Position numbers and translations under genes: made by a program
DNA from: Micromonospora citrea
GTDB taxonomy: Bacteria; Actinomycetota; Actinomycetes; Mycobacteriales; Micromonosporaceae
Direction: 5' to 3'
DNA length: 64,000 bases
Assembly (NCBI RefSeq): GCF_900090315.1
Contig: NZ_FMHZ01000002.1
Span: forward strand, 496,001 to 560,000
Shown here: positions 28,052 to 35,707 of the stretch, one piece after another
How positions within the stretch are numbered: the stretch's first letter is position 1
Layout: each line of letters starts with the position of its first letter
Notes under the pieces: model-generated
What the model was told of the DNA's origin: nothing
Databases searched by the model: none
What the model saw: the letters and a program-made list of their open reading frames with translations, nothing else

Positions 28052-29065
28052 ATGACTGGTGTGCAGCGGCGTGTGGTGTCGCCGAGCGAGGAGTTCTATC
28101 GCACCTATTCGGCGACACAGGTCGATGCCATCGTCGCTTCGCTCGCGCAACGCGCCGAGTTTCCGTTCGAACTGACCTACCTCGGCGGCGGCAGCGAGCT
28201 CTGGCGTGCCGGTGAAGTGAGGTCCACCGCGGAGGTCGCGCCGGTGCTGCGTGACTTCGACACGGTCCTGGCACGGCACGCGGAGCGGTTGCTCACCCTC
28301 GTGCCGCCGTCGACGCCGGTCCAGGTGGTCGACCTCGGGCCAGGCACCACACGTCCGGTCCGTGGGCTGATCCGCCACCTGCTGGACGGCTCCCGGCTGG
28401 CCGGCTACCACGCGATCGACATCAGTGCGGAGATGCTCGAGCTGGCACGGCGGAGCCTTCGCACCGACTTTCCCGATCACGCGGACCGCTTCGAGCTGTG
28501 TCGCGGTGACTTCACCGGTCCGGATCTCGCCCGGGTGCTCACCGCCCGGCACGACGATGCCGGCCCGGCGCGGTTCGTCGTGCTGGCGGGCGGGACGCTG
28601 TACAACTTCGCCGATCCGACCCGGGTGCTGCGCCATGTGGGCCACACCATGAGCGGCCACGACGTCCTGCTGCTGACGCTGCGCGTCGACACCGGCGTCG
28701 ACCGACCGCCGTTCATGGATCACGTCCGCGTCGGTGGCCCGTTCAAGCCTCAGCAACTGGCGGGGCTGGACCTGCTCACCATCGACCGGTCGTGGTACCA
28801 GACCGAGACGGGGTTCGACCGCGACCGCAGCGAGATCTTCGTTCGGGTGCGGTTCGTCGTACCGGTCGCCGTGACGTTCGACGTCGGCGGCGACCGGAGG
28901 ACCATGTCGTTCGAGCCGGGCGACACCGTCCTCGTCTGGCGCTACCTCTACCTCGACCGCGCTGGGATAGCCGACCAGCTGGCCCGCAGCGGGCTCGAGG
29001 TGCGCCTGTTCGAACGCGGCCAGGACAGTCAGGTGGCGCTCGTCGCCGCGACGCGGGCGGGGTGA
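28052..29065 (+). CDS. EgtD-family (histidine N-alpha-methyltransferase-like) SAM methyltransferase, putative RiPP tailoring enzyme
   Basis: A 337-residue protein (ATG at 28052). The SAM motif is VQVVDLGPGTTRPVRGLI, then YHAIDISAEMLELARR and CRGDF, and the later LAGGTLYNFADPTRVLRHV segment matches the FLGGTIGNF loop of EgtD. EgtD proper trimethylates the alpha-amine of free histidine in ergothioneine synthesis; no EgtB or other ergothioneine genes are nearby, so another substrate is likely. A precursor-like peptide gene follows 178 bases downstream. A repeat upstream of the second peptide gene still carries this gene's last codons, which ties the methyltransferase to the peptide/YcaO locus. 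Substrate is inference; the conserved peptide His is one candidate. Confidence 0.8.
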   Translation: MTGVQRRVVSPSEEFYRTYSATQVDAIVASLAQRAEFPFELTYLGGGSELWRAGEVRSTAEVAPVLRDFDTVLARHAERLLTLVPPSTPVQVVDLGPGTTRPVRGLIRHLLDGSRLAGYHAIDISAEMLELARRSLRTDFPDHADRFELCRGDFTGPDLARVLTARHDDAGPARFVVLAGGTLYNFADPTRVLRHVGHTMSGHDVLLLTLRVDTGVDRPPFMDHVRVGGPFKPQQLAGLDLLTIDRSWYQTETGFDRDRSEIFVRVRFVVPVAVTFDVGGDRRTMSFEPGDTVLVWRYLYLDRAGIADQLARSGLEVRLFERGQDSQVALVAATRAG

Positions 29066-29205
29066 ACGCTTCACCTCCCGGCAGCACGCGGCGCGTGACG
29101 TGGAACGGCGTTCGGCCCTCACGCGGTGCGGGCCGCGCGTGTCCGAGGGCGGACGGAAGGGGACGACATGACGCAAAAAGATCGAGTAGCATCGGCCTCT
29201 ACATA

Positions 29206-29223
29206 GGATCGCCGCGGCGATCC
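29206..29223. promoter_or_regulatory. 18-bp perfect palindrome upstream of peptide 1
   Basis: GGATCGCCGCGGCGATCC lies 20 bases before the peptide start and is absent from the second copy of the leader, so it may be a site or an mRNA hairpin specific to peptide 1 expression. Confidence 0.4.
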
Positions 29224-29243
29224 AGGGACGACTGGAGGTTGAG

Positions 29244-29393
29244 ATGATCCTCGTTCTTCCCACCGCGGAGGAGCTCCGCGACGAGCAGCGCAGCGTGCCG
29301 GACGACATGGACGGCAGGCCCAAGGACAGCAGCTGGACCTTCAAGTTCACGGACAACAGCGGCGTCGAGCCCGCCGACGTGCACGGCGCGTAA
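29244..29393 (+). CDS. Putative RiPP precursor peptide 1
   Basis: A 49-residue peptide with a strong GGAGG site five bases before the ATG. It is 35/49 identical to the peptide at 34319. Leader-like part: MILVLP-T-AE-E-LRDEQ, acidic and amphipathic, as in RiPP leaders. After a variable middle (residues ~16-30) comes the invariant tail W-T-FKFTD-N-SGVEPADVHGA. Conservation of the tail rather than the middle suggests that it is the core or the enzyme recognition element. Unlike peptide 2 it ends in TAA and is followed by a broken YcaO start, so it would have to be modified by the enzymes encoded 5 kb downstream. Confidence 0.8.
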   Translation: MILVLPTAEELRDEQRSVPDDMDGRPKDSSWTFKFTDNSGVEPADVHGA

Positions 29394-29452
29394 ACAAAGG
29401 AGTCGGGCGGTCCATCGTCGCTGAGCTTCTCGGCGGTGGCACGGCGGAAAGC
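29390..29452 (+). pseudogene. Remnant of a YcaO gene 5' end
   Basis: In the frame that overlaps the peptide 1 stop, 21 codons align with the first 21 codons of the YcaO gene at 34465: both share GV, RS, A, L, and a final GGTAES block. The start codon is GTA instead of GTG. Similarity stops abruptly at 29452. This is a duplication scar, not a functional gene. Confidence 0.7.
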
Positions 29453-29465
29453 GATTGGCCAGGCT

Positions 29466-29499
29466 GTTCGGCACCGGACCATCCGATCCGGCGCCGAAC
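29466..29499. terminator. Hairpin downstream of peptide 1
   Basis: A 13-bp stem (29466-29478 with 29487-29499, one mismatch) with an eight-base loop, 73 bases after the peptide stop. It would make peptide 1 a short transcript of its own or end the methyltransferase-peptide transcript. Confidence 0.55.
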
Positions 29500-29652
29500 G
29501 GTCCTGGGCCGCCCGCTGTCCGTTTGGTTGCAGCCTGTGCCCCGAAGCGCCGCAGCACCGGCGCGCGTCGCGGCGGCTCTCCGCGCTGCCCTACCTGGAT
29601 CAGGACTGACGTCAGTCCCGCCTGCGCGGCGAGCCCTGCCCAGGCCCTCAGT

Positions 29653-30078
29653 TCAGTCGGCTCTGCGGGCGGGGCGGGTCGACCACACCTGCGCCACCAG
29701 GACGGCGCTCGCGCCGAACAGTGCCACGCCGAGAGGGACGTGAACGGCGAGATTGCCGCTGCCACCGACCACGAACTGGACGCTGATCAGCAGGAAGAGA
29801 AGCGCGCTGACGGCCGGGTATCGCGCCGATCCGCGGCCCGCCCGCCAGACCAGGAGCGCGGCGATGATCTGCAGGACGATCGCTACCGTGACGACGGGGC
29901 CGGTGGCGTCGTGCAACTGGCTGCCATCCTCGCTGGACATGAGCTGTCCGGCGGTGATCCCCTGCACCAGCAGCGCGGCGGCCAGGATCACCGTGCTCGC
30001 CTTCATCAGGCCGAAGAACCGGGGAGGCGCGGACCGCTCCGCACGAGCAGCGGGGGGCAGCTTGGTCGGCGTGGACAT
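29653..30078 (-). CDS. Small four-helix membrane protein
   Basis: A 141-residue protein; the ATG at 30078 follows AAGGAG. Four hydrophobic segments are visible (VILAAALLVQGITAGQLM, VVTVAIVLQIIAALLVW, AVSALLFLLISVQFVVGG, HVPLGVALFGASAVLVAQVW), consistent with a small DoxX-like or heme-A-synthase-like integral membrane protein, but no catalytic motif is clear. It lies 62 bases downstream of the MFS exporter gene and may be co-transcribed. Confidence 0.75.
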   Translation of the reverse strand: MSTPTKLPPAARAERSAPPRFFGLMKASTVILAAALLVQGITAGQLMSSEDGSQLHDATGPVVTVAIVLQIIAALLVWRAGRGSARYPAVSALLFLLISVQFVVGGSGNLAVHVPLGVALFGASAVLVAQVWSTRPARRAD

Positions 30079-30139
30079 GGGATCACTCCTTGGTGGGGAC
30101 GCCGGACGCATGATGTGTCGACTCTCGAAGGACGGGCCC

Positions 30140-31630
30140 TCAGGCGGGTACGGGTAGCGGCTCGGTGTTCGCGGCGCCCTCGGTGACGCCGTGGGGCGCG
30201 GGGCGCGGAGTGTTCATCAGCACGGCGACGATCAGCGCGCCGACCGCGATGATCCCTGCGGCCCAGGCGCTGGCCGCCCCGAAGCCCTCCACGATGGCCT
30301 GCCTGGCAACGGCCGGGCCCGAACCGTGCGAGGCCAGGTAGTCGACGGTCGCACCCGTGGCGATGGTGTTCAGCAGCGCGGTGCCGATCGAGCTGCCGAT
30401 CTGCTGCGCGGTGTTGAAGCTGGCCGAGGCAACGCCCGAGTCGCCCTGATCGATGCCGTGGGTGGCGTAGTTGAGGGCCACCGGCATGATCATGCCCGCG
30501 CCGAATCCGAGCAGAAGTTGCGCGACCAGCACTCCGCCGACATAGCCGGTGTCGGCGTCGAGGGTGAGCATCCACAGCATGCCGCAGCAACTGATGAGCA
30601 TGCCGGGCACGATCAACGCCCGCGGCGGGAGCTTGGGCAACAGCCGGACAGTGAGGGCGCCGGCCGACATCAGGACCGCCATGACCATCGGGAGGAAGGC
30701 GACGCCCGTCCTGATCGGCGAATACCCCATGACGACCTGCATGTGGTAGGTCATGAAGAGGAACGCCCCGAACATTCCGATGATGGCCAGGCCGACGGAC
30801 AGGTAGGCACCGGCGCGGGTGCGGTCGGCGACCACTCGCAGCGGCAGTAGCGGCTGCCGCACCCGGCTCTCCACGAGGGCGAAGGCGGCGAGCAGCACCG
30901 CGCCGGCGGCCAGCAGGCCGACGACCCTCACCGAGCCCCAGCCGGCGGACTCCGCCTGGCTGGTGGCGTACACGATCGTGACCAGCCCGCCGGTCACCAG
31001 CAGCACGCCGGGGATGTCGAAGCGCGCCCTGCCCACGCGCCGCGATTCGGCGAGCACCACGTACCCGCCGATCGCCGCGATCAGCGCCATCGGGATGTTG
31101 ACGTACAGACACCAGCGCCAGTTGAGGTAGTCGGTCAGGGTGCCGCCTGCCAGCAGCCCTACCGCGCCGCCCGCGGCGGTGATGGCGCCCCAGATTCCGA
31201 AGGCCTTGGCGCGGTCCCTCGGCTGGGTGAACGTCACTGTCAGCAGGGACAGCGCGGACGGCCCGAGCAGCGCGCCGAACGCGCCCTGCAGGACGCGGGC
31301 GGTCAGCAGCATCTCGAAGTTGGTCGCCGCGCCACCGAGCGCCGACGCCGCGGTGAAGCCGAGCAGCCCGACCAGGAAGGCTCGCTTGCGGCCGGTGTAG
31401 TCGGCGATTCGACCGCCGAGCAACAGCAGGCTGCCGAACGCGAGCGTGTACCCGGTCAGGATCCACTGCCGGTCGCCGTCGGAGATCCCCAGGTCGCGTT
31501 GGAGCGACGGCAGCGCGATGTGCACGACGGTCGCGTCCAGGATGATCATGAGCTGGCCCAGCCCGATGAAGAACAGCGCGGCCCAGCGGCGCGACGTGAC
31601 CGCCGGAGCCTGCGCCCTCGTGTTTGCCAT
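30140..31630 (-). CDS. DHA2-family (14-TMS) MFS multidrug exporter
   Basis: A 496-residue protein with 14 predicted membrane segments. The N-terminal LGQLMIILDATVVHIALPSLQRDLG (motif D1), LLLLGGRIADYTGRKRAFL (motif A) and VLQGAFGALLGPSALSLL (motif C region) are characteristic of QacA/EmrB/Mmr proton-drug antiporters. It probably exports a hydrophobic or cationic compound. Its position between the two peptide genes makes it a candidate exporter for the peptide product or for another metabolite, but it may equally belong to the separate block with the ECF41 genes. ATG at 31630; the ribosome site is weak (GGCGGAAA). Confidence 0.9.
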   Translation of the reverse strand: MANTRAQAPAVTSRRWAALFFIGLGQLMIILDATVVHIALPSLQRDLGISDGDRQWILTGYTLAFGSLLLLGGRIADYTGRKRAFLVGLLGFTAASALGGAATNFEMLLTARVLQGAFGALLGPSALSLLTVTFTQPRDRAKAFGIWGAITAAGGAVGLLAGGTLTDYLNWRWCLYVNIPMALIAAIGGYVVLAESRRVGRARFDIPGVLLVTGGLVTIVYATSQAESAGWGSVRVVGLLAAGAVLLAAFALVESRVRQPLLPLRVVADRTRAGAYLSVGLAIIGMFGAFLFMTYHMQVVMGYSPIRTGVAFLPMVMAVLMSAGALTVRLLPKLPPRALIVPGMLISCCGMLWMLTLDADTGYVGGVLVAQLLLGFGAGMIMPVALNYATHGIDQGDSGVASASFNTAQQIGSSIGTALLNTIATGATVDYLASHGSGPAVARQAIVEGFGAASAWAAGIIAVGALIVAVLMNTPRPAPHGVTEGAANTEPLPVPA

Positions 31631-31705
31631 GATTTCCGCCCTCGCTAAATGAAGGTGTCGCGCGCCGCGGGGTCGCTCGCGCGGCGGCTCGGTACCGACT
31701 CCGGT

Positions 31706-31731
31706 GAGCCGGCCACGTGCGTGGCCGGCTC
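31706..31731 (-). terminator. Hairpin terminator after the NmrA-like gene
   Basis: An 11-bp perfect stem (31706-31716 with 31721-31731) with a GTGC loop, nine bases beyond the stop codon of the NmrA-like gene. It separates the AhpD/NmrA unit from the MFS gene. Confidence 0.75.
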
Positions 31732-31739
31732 CGTCCGGG

Positions 31740-32498
31740 TCAGGGTTGGGTGGCGAGCCACTGCTCGAAGGTGGGCCCGGCGAGCTTGGCGTGCGGGCCG
31801 GGCAGGAACGCGCCCTTGGCGGCGAGGCCGGCGTCGGGCATGCCGGAACCGTCGACGCCGACGACCTTGACGCCTCGACGGACGCCGAGGAGTTGGGCCG
31901 CCTCCGACATGGTCTCCTCGCGGGGGCCGGCCACCTCGGGGATCGGTTGCCCCGGGGCGGGTGCGTCGGGATCCAGGGCGAGGTCGACCAGCGTCTCGGC
32001 CACGGTGCGGCAGGCCACGAGCTGGGTGGGCAGGGCCGGGACGTAGGCGACGTCGCCCTGCTGCCAGTCCAGGAGCTGACCGACGAACTCGTGGAACTGC
32101 GCGGCCCGCAGGATGCGGACGGGCAGCGGGCCGGACAGGAGGAGTTCCTCGTGCACCTTCTTGGCGGCGACGAACCCGGCGGTGGCCTTGTCGGCGCCGA
32201 TGATGGACGCCGCGGTGATCTGGTCGACCCCTGCCTGCTGGCCCGCTTCGTGCAGGTTACGGGCCGACGTGCGGAAGAACTCCGTCGCCGCCTCCTGGTC
32301 GGAGGAGTGCCATGAGGCGACGTCGATGATGGCGTCGACCCCGGTGAGGGCCTCGGCGAGGCCCTCACCGGTGATGATGTCCACGCCGGTGGCTCGGGAC
32401 ATCGACACGACGTGATGCCCCCGTTCGGTGAGGACGTCGACGACGTGGCGGCCCAGCCGCCCGGTTGCTCCTGCCACCGCGAACTTGGTGATGTTCAA
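31740..32498 (-). CDS. NmrA-like NAD(P)-binding oxidoreductase/epimerase
   Basis: A 252-residue Rossmann protein: FAVAGATGRLGRHVVDVL is the GxxGxxG dinucleotide site at the N-terminus, followed by AIIDVASW and a family-typical EFVGQLLDW region. The best start is TTG at 32498 with GAGAAGGG seven bases upstream; an in-frame GTG at 32519 overlaps the previous stop but has no site. ECF41 sigma factors are known to sit next to carboxymuconolactone-decarboxylase-like, oxidoreductase or epimerase genes, exactly the set found here. Substrate unknown; possibly a quinone or flavonoid-like redox role. Confidence 0.85.
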   Translation of the reverse strand: MNITKFAVAGATGRLGRHVVDVLTERGHHVVSMSRATGVDIITGEGLAEALTGVDAIIDVASWHSSDQEAATEFFRTSARNLHEAGQQAGVDQITAASIIGADKATAGFVAAKKVHEELLLSGPLPVRILRAAQFHEFVGQLLDWQQGDVAYVPALPTQLVACRTVAETLVDLALDPDAPAPGQPIPEVAGPREETMSEAAQLLGVRRGVKVVGVDGSGMPDAGLAAKGAFLPGPHAKLAGPTFEQWLATQP

Positions 32499-32511
32499 GC
32501 TGGTGCCCTTC

Positions 32512-33009
32512 TCACTCACTGTAGTTCTGCCCCGGGGGCATGCCGGGGATCGGCTTGGCGATGAGAGCGGCGGGGGTGAAGAAACCGATGTGGGCGATCG
32601 CCATGACGAGCGACCACATCGCCTTGGTGTCGTAGTGCGCCGACACCCTGGCGTACAGCTCATCGGGGACACGCTCCCCTGCCGGGTTCGGGGTGAGGAC
32701 CGCCTCCACGAGCTCCAGCGCGACCCGTTCGGCGTCGGTGAAGTAGGTGGCGTCCCGCCAGGTGGCCACGGCGGCGATGCGCTCCTCTGATTCCCCGAGC
32801 CTGCGGAGGTTGCCGGTCTCCCGGATGGTGAAGTACGTGCTGCCGAGGATCTGCCCGGCGCGCAGATGCAGCAGACTGACGGTCGTCGGGGAGATCGGAC
32901 CGTCTCTGAGGGCCTTGTGCAGGCCTTCGCCGACCTCCGCCATTCCGGGAAGGAACGGGAGGGGATTGGGCATGCGCGACCGGAGGTCGGTCGTCGTCGG
33001 TGTGGACAT
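32512..33009 (-). CDS. AhpD/carboxymuconolactone-decarboxylase-like protein lacking the CxxC
   Basis: A 165-residue helical protein with the overall AhpD/CMD fold (LLHLRAGQILGSTYFTIRETGNLRRLG, ERIAAVATWRDATYFTDAERVALELVEAV). AhpD peroxidases use a CxxC...H relay; here the corresponding segment has no cysteine at all, so peroxidase chemistry by that route is unlikely. It is the first gene of a unit with the NmrA-like gene and is divergent from the ECF41 sigma gene, its probable regulator. ATG at 33009 with AGGGAAG upstream. Confidence 0.82.
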   Translation of the reverse strand: MSTPTTTDLRSRMPNPLPFLPGMAEVGEGLHKALRDGPISPTTVSLLHLRAGQILGSTYFTIRETGNLRRLGESEERIAAVATWRDATYFTDAERVALELVEAVLTPNPAGERVPDELYARVSAHYDTKAMWSLVMAIAHIGFFTPAALIAKPIPGMPPGQNYSE

Positions 33010-33074
33010 GCTCGGGACTTCCCTACTCGTGATGTGGCGTCACTTCGGGCAAGAGATCCCGGCGATCGGCTCCG

Positions 33075-33123
33075 TGTGACAGCGGCACCGACGTGACCTA
33101 GGCCACCGAACCTCGGTGTCACA
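33075..33123. promoter_or_regulatory. Divergent TGTCACA elements, candidate ECF41 promoters
   Basis: TGTCACA occurs twice, pointing outward: on the minus strand at 33081-33075 (towards the AhpD gene) and on the plus strand at 33117-33123 (towards the sigma gene). TGTCACA is the -35 element reported for ECF41 promoters. A clear CGTC -10 is not obvious; the plus side has CGTA 19 bases on. This suggests autoregulation plus control of the AhpD/NmrA unit. Confidence 0.5.
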
Positions 33124-33186
33124 GAACGGTGGCGACCGGGATCGTATGGTCATGGCACGATCGCGAACGGACAGGCAGAACCAGCG

Positions 33187-34113
33187 ATGAGCGACCGCGT
33201 TGAGCAGCCGACGTCCGCAGCTCGTCACACCCGCATGGACGCCGCCACCGAGACATTCGTCGCTCACCGCAATCTGCTGTTCACCCTCGCCTACGAGATC
33301 CTCGGCTCTGCCACGGATGCCGAGGACGTCCTGCAGGAGAGCTGGATGCTGTGGGTGAGCGTCGACCTCGGCACGGTGCTGGACCAACGCGCGTACCTGA
33401 TCCGCATCGCCACCAGGCAGGCACTGAAACGACTACGCACCCTGGACCGGCGCAAGGAAACCTACGTCGGACCATGGCTACCCGAACCGCTGCTGACCGC
33501 ACCGGACGTGGCCGAGGACATCGAACTGGCCGACAGCGTCTCGATGGCGATGCTGCTGGTGCTGGAGACACTCACGCCGACCGAGCGGGCGGTGTTCGTG
33601 CTGCGCGAGGTGTTCGACCTGGACTACGACGAGATCGCCGACGCCGTCGACAAGACATCGGCCGCCGTACGCCAGATCGCCCACCGGGCACGGGCACACG
33701 TAGCCGCGCGCCGGCCTCGCGGCAGTGGCTCCCCTGCCGAGCACCGGGCCGCGCTCCAGGCGTTCCAGCGAGCGGTCGAGACCGGCGATCTGCAGAGCCT
33801 GCTCGACGTCCTCGCGCCGGACGTCGTCGCCCTGAGCGACGGCGGGGGTGTCAAGCACGCCCTGCTGCGGCCCGTCGTGGGGATCGAGAACGTGGCTCGC
33901 CTGCTGGCCGTCGGCTGGTGGAAGCGCGATGCAAGAAGGTCGGTCGAACTGGTGCAGATCAATGGTGGCCCGGGGCTGCTCGTCCGAGTGGATCGCGAGA
34001 TCGACGGTGTGGTGGCGGTGCGGGTGGAGAACGGCTACGTCACCGGCGCCTACCACGTGCGCAATCCGGAGAAGCTGTCGCGCATGGAGCGGGAAACCGC
34101 CGTGACCCGCTGA
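33187..34113 (+). CDS. ECF41-family sigma factor with SnoaL-like C-terminal domain
   Basis: A 308-residue protein. Sigma region 2 (LLFTLAYEILGSATDAEDVLQESWMLW) and region 4 (LTPTERAVFVLREVFDLDYDEIADAVDKTSAAVRQIAHRAR) are followed by a ~115-residue SnoaL-like domain ending in VRNPEKL. The fused C-terminal domain and the final NP(D/E)KL motif are hallmarks of ECF41, whose activity is controlled by that domain instead of a membrane anti-sigma factor. It is divergent from AhpD-like and NmrA-like genes, the usual ECF41 targets. The inducing signal is unknown. Confidence 0.92.
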   Translation: MSDRVEQPTSAARHTRMDAATETFVAHRNLLFTLAYEILGSATDAEDVLQESWMLWVSVDLGTVLDQRAYLIRIATRQALKRLRTLDRRKETYVGPWLPEPLLTAPDVAEDIELADSVSMAMLLVLETLTPTERAVFVLREVFDLDYDEIADAVDKTSAAVRQIAHRARAHVAARRPRGSGSPAEHRAALQAFQRAVETGDLQSLLDVLAPDVVALSDGGGVKHALLRPVVGIENVARLLAVGWWKRDARRSVELVQINGGPGLLVRVDREIDGVVAVRVENGYVTGAYHVRNPEKLSRMERETAVTR

Positions 34114-34196
34114 GTCGACAGATCTACCGGTGAGGCGTCGCGCCCGCCCAGGGCCCGCGCCTGGGGTTGGTCGATCGACGGGTTCGGTGGCGGAGA

Positions 34197-34527
34197 GCGA
34201 CGCGGGCGGGGCGAACGCTTTCCCTCCCGACAGCAGCCGGCAGGCCCGGAAGATCGAGTAAGATCATGTTCCAAATAGGAACGATGTCGCAATACCGAGG
34301 ACGACTGGAGGTCGGCAGATGATTCTCGTACTTCCCAGCGCGGAGGACCTCCGCGACGAGCAGGGCAGCACTCCCGACGACAGGGGCTGGAAGTCCAGGG
34401 ACACCGCCTGGTCCTTCAAGTTTACGGACAGCAGCGGCGTCGAGCCCGCAGACGTGCACGGCGCGTGACCGAAGGGGTCAGGCGGTCCACCGCCGCTGAT
34501 CGTCTCGACGGCGGCACGGCGGAAAGC
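34197..34527 (+). repeat. Direct repeat copy 2 (methyltransferase end remnant, peptide 2, YcaO 5' end)
   Basis: Counterpart of 29048-29452. Here the methyltransferase tail codons survive as a non-coding relic, with the stop TGA changed to CGA, directly before the leader of peptide 2. The distal part runs into the intact YcaO gene. The two copies bracket 4,744 bp of unrelated genes. Confidence 0.75.
34319..34468 (+). CDS. Putative RiPP precursor peptide 2
   Basis: A 49-residue peptide with GGAGG seven bases before its ATG. Leader-like MILVLP-S-AE-D-LRDEQ, a variable middle including DDRGWKSRD, and the tail W-S-FKFTD-S-SGVEPADVHGA shared with peptide 1. No cysteine and few Ser/Thr in the tail, so azoline rings are less likely than backbone thioamidation. 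Its TGA overlaps the GTG of the YcaO gene by four bases (GTGA), so translation is coupled, as expected for a precursor and its modifying enzyme. Small size, a paralogue 5 kb away and this coupling support a real gene. Confidence 0.85.
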   Translation: MILVLPSAEDLRDEQGSTPDDRGWKSRDTAWSFKFTDSSGVEPADVHGA

Positions 34528-35700
34528 GTGTCGGGCGGGGGCGGAGCGCCCGAGCGCTCCGCCCTCGCCCTCGACGACACCCGCAAGGCCTGCTGGTCCG
34601 GCACCCACCGGGTGCTGACCGCCGCGCAGACGCTACGGCGGATCGAGCCGCTCTTTCCAGTCGTCGGTATCACCCGACTGGCCGACGTCACCTGGCTCGA
34701 CGAGATCGGCATCCCGGTCTATCAGGCGGTCCGGCCGAACTCCTGGACGCTGTCGGTGAGCCAGGGCAAAGGGCTGACCGACGACCTCGCCAAGGTTTCC
34801 GCCGCCATGGAGTCGATCGAGTCGTGGCACGCCGAGCGCGAAGGTCCCGGCGAGTTGGTCGCGACCGTGGCCGACATGGAGCGCGAGTGCGGATACCGCG
34901 TCCACGAGCTGCCGCTGGAAAGCCGCCACCACCTGAGACCGGGTCTGAAACTGGAGTGGACCAGGGCACGTCGCCTCGACGGTGGTGCGGACACCTTCCT
35001 CCCGACCGGGCTCCTGCGACTCGACGGCCGGGTGCGCGGCACCTGGATGCCGCCGCTGTTCGCGCTGAACAGCAATGGACTGGCCAGCGGCAACACCTTC
35101 GCCGAAGCGGCGCTGCACGGCCTCTACGAGGTCATCGAGCGGGATTGCCTGACTCGTGCCGAGAAGATCCCGCCCCGCGTTCTGGACCTCGCCTCGGTGG
35201 ACGGCCCGGCGCGGGACCTGCTGGATCGCATGGAGGCCGCCGGCGTCGACGTCCGGGTCGAGGTGCTGCCGTCGCCGACCGGGCTCGCCTGCTTCCAGGC
35301 CACCATATGGAGCGAGATGTTCCCGGTGCTCTTCGCCGGGGCCGGCGCCCACCTCGATCGTGACGTCGCCCTGTGCCGGGCCCTGACCGAGGCGGCGCAG
35401 TCGCGGGTCACCGAGATCGCCGGCGCCCGCGACGACATCGCCTCGGGCGGCTACCGGCGTGCCGGCTCGGACCGGTCCACGCGGCCGGCGCCGCCCTCCG
35501 AGGCCGACCGAACGACGTACGACGAGATCGGTTCCGTCCGCAACGACAGTCTCGCCGACGACCTGCACACCACGGTGGCGGGCGTGCTCGCCATGACCGG
35601 GCGGTCTCCGCTGGTCGTGGACCACACCAGGCGCGAGGTGGGCATCCCCGTCGTGCGGGTGGTCTGCCCCGGGCTGGACTGCGACCCCGCGCTCCTGTGA
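34465..35700 (+). CDS. YcaO-family ATP-dependent peptide-modifying enzyme
   Basis: A 411-residue protein. YcaO signatures: AGTH-like SGTHRVLTAAQTLRRIEPL, SLSVSQGKG, the ATP/Mg helices SAAMESIESWHAE and ALHGLYEVIERDCLTR, and ALCRALTEAAQSRVTEIAGARDD. YcaO enzymes phosphorylate backbone amides to make azolines, amidines or, with TfuA, thioamides. The C-terminus lacks the PxPxP motif of azoline-forming YcaOs, which fits thioamidation or another TfuA-dependent reaction. The GTG start overlaps the peptide 2 stop. The first ~30 residues are outside the conserved domain. The TfuA-like gene follows after seven bases. Confidence 0.92.
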   Translation: MTEGVRRSTAADRLDGGTAESVSGGGGAPERSALALDDTRKACWSGTHRVLTAAQTLRRIEPLFPVVGITRLADVTWLDEIGIPVYQAVRPNSWTLSVSQGKGLTDDLAKVSAAMESIESWHAEREGPGELVATVADMERECGYRVHELPLESRHHLRPGLKLEWTRARRLDGGADTFLPTGLLRLDGRVRGTWMPPLFALNSNGLASGNTFAEAALHGLYEVIERDCLTRAEKIPPRVLDLASVDGPARDLLDRMEAAGVDVRVEVLPSPTGLACFQATIWSEMFPVLFAGAGAHLDRDVALCRALTEAAQSRVTEIAGARDDIASGGYRRAGSDRSTRPAPPSEADRTTYDEIGSVRNDSLADDLHTTVAGVLAMTGRSPLVVDHTRREVGIPVVRVVCPGLDCDPALL

Positions 35701-35707
35701 GAAATCG

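Larger units (their letters stand above)
29048..29452 (+). repeat. Direct repeat copy 1 (methyltransferase 3' end, peptide, YcaO 5' end)
   Basis: Homologous to 34197-34527. Both copies contain, in order, the last methyltransferase codons (GCGACGCGGGCGGGG identical), a GAACGCTT leader, GATCGAGTA, the GACTGGAGG ribosome binding site, the 49-codon peptide and about 21 codons of the YcaO start. Copy 1 has roughly 75 extra bases in the leader. The divergence shows that the duplication is old. Confidence 0.75.

Noticed and set aside
27177..28055. A 292-codon plus-strand frame opposite the sugar dehydrogenase
   Set aside because: Antisense to a gene with a signal peptide and intact propeller motifs.
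28052..29065. Calling the methyltransferase egtD and the region an ergothioneine locus
   Set aside because: No EgtB, EgtC, EgtA or EgtE homologue is nearby, and the neighbours are peptide-modification genes.
30140..32368. A single 742-codon frame reading through the MFS gene upstream into the NmrA-like gene region
   Set aside because: The first 246 codons are antiparallel-frame noise over the NmrA-like gene; the MFS protein clearly starts at ATG 31630.
34319..34468. Interpreting the peptides as lanthipeptide or azoline (TOMM) precursors
   Set aside because: The conserved tail has no Cys and few Ser/Thr, there is no LanM/LanBC or E1-like/dehydrogenase partner, and the YcaO lacks PxPxP.
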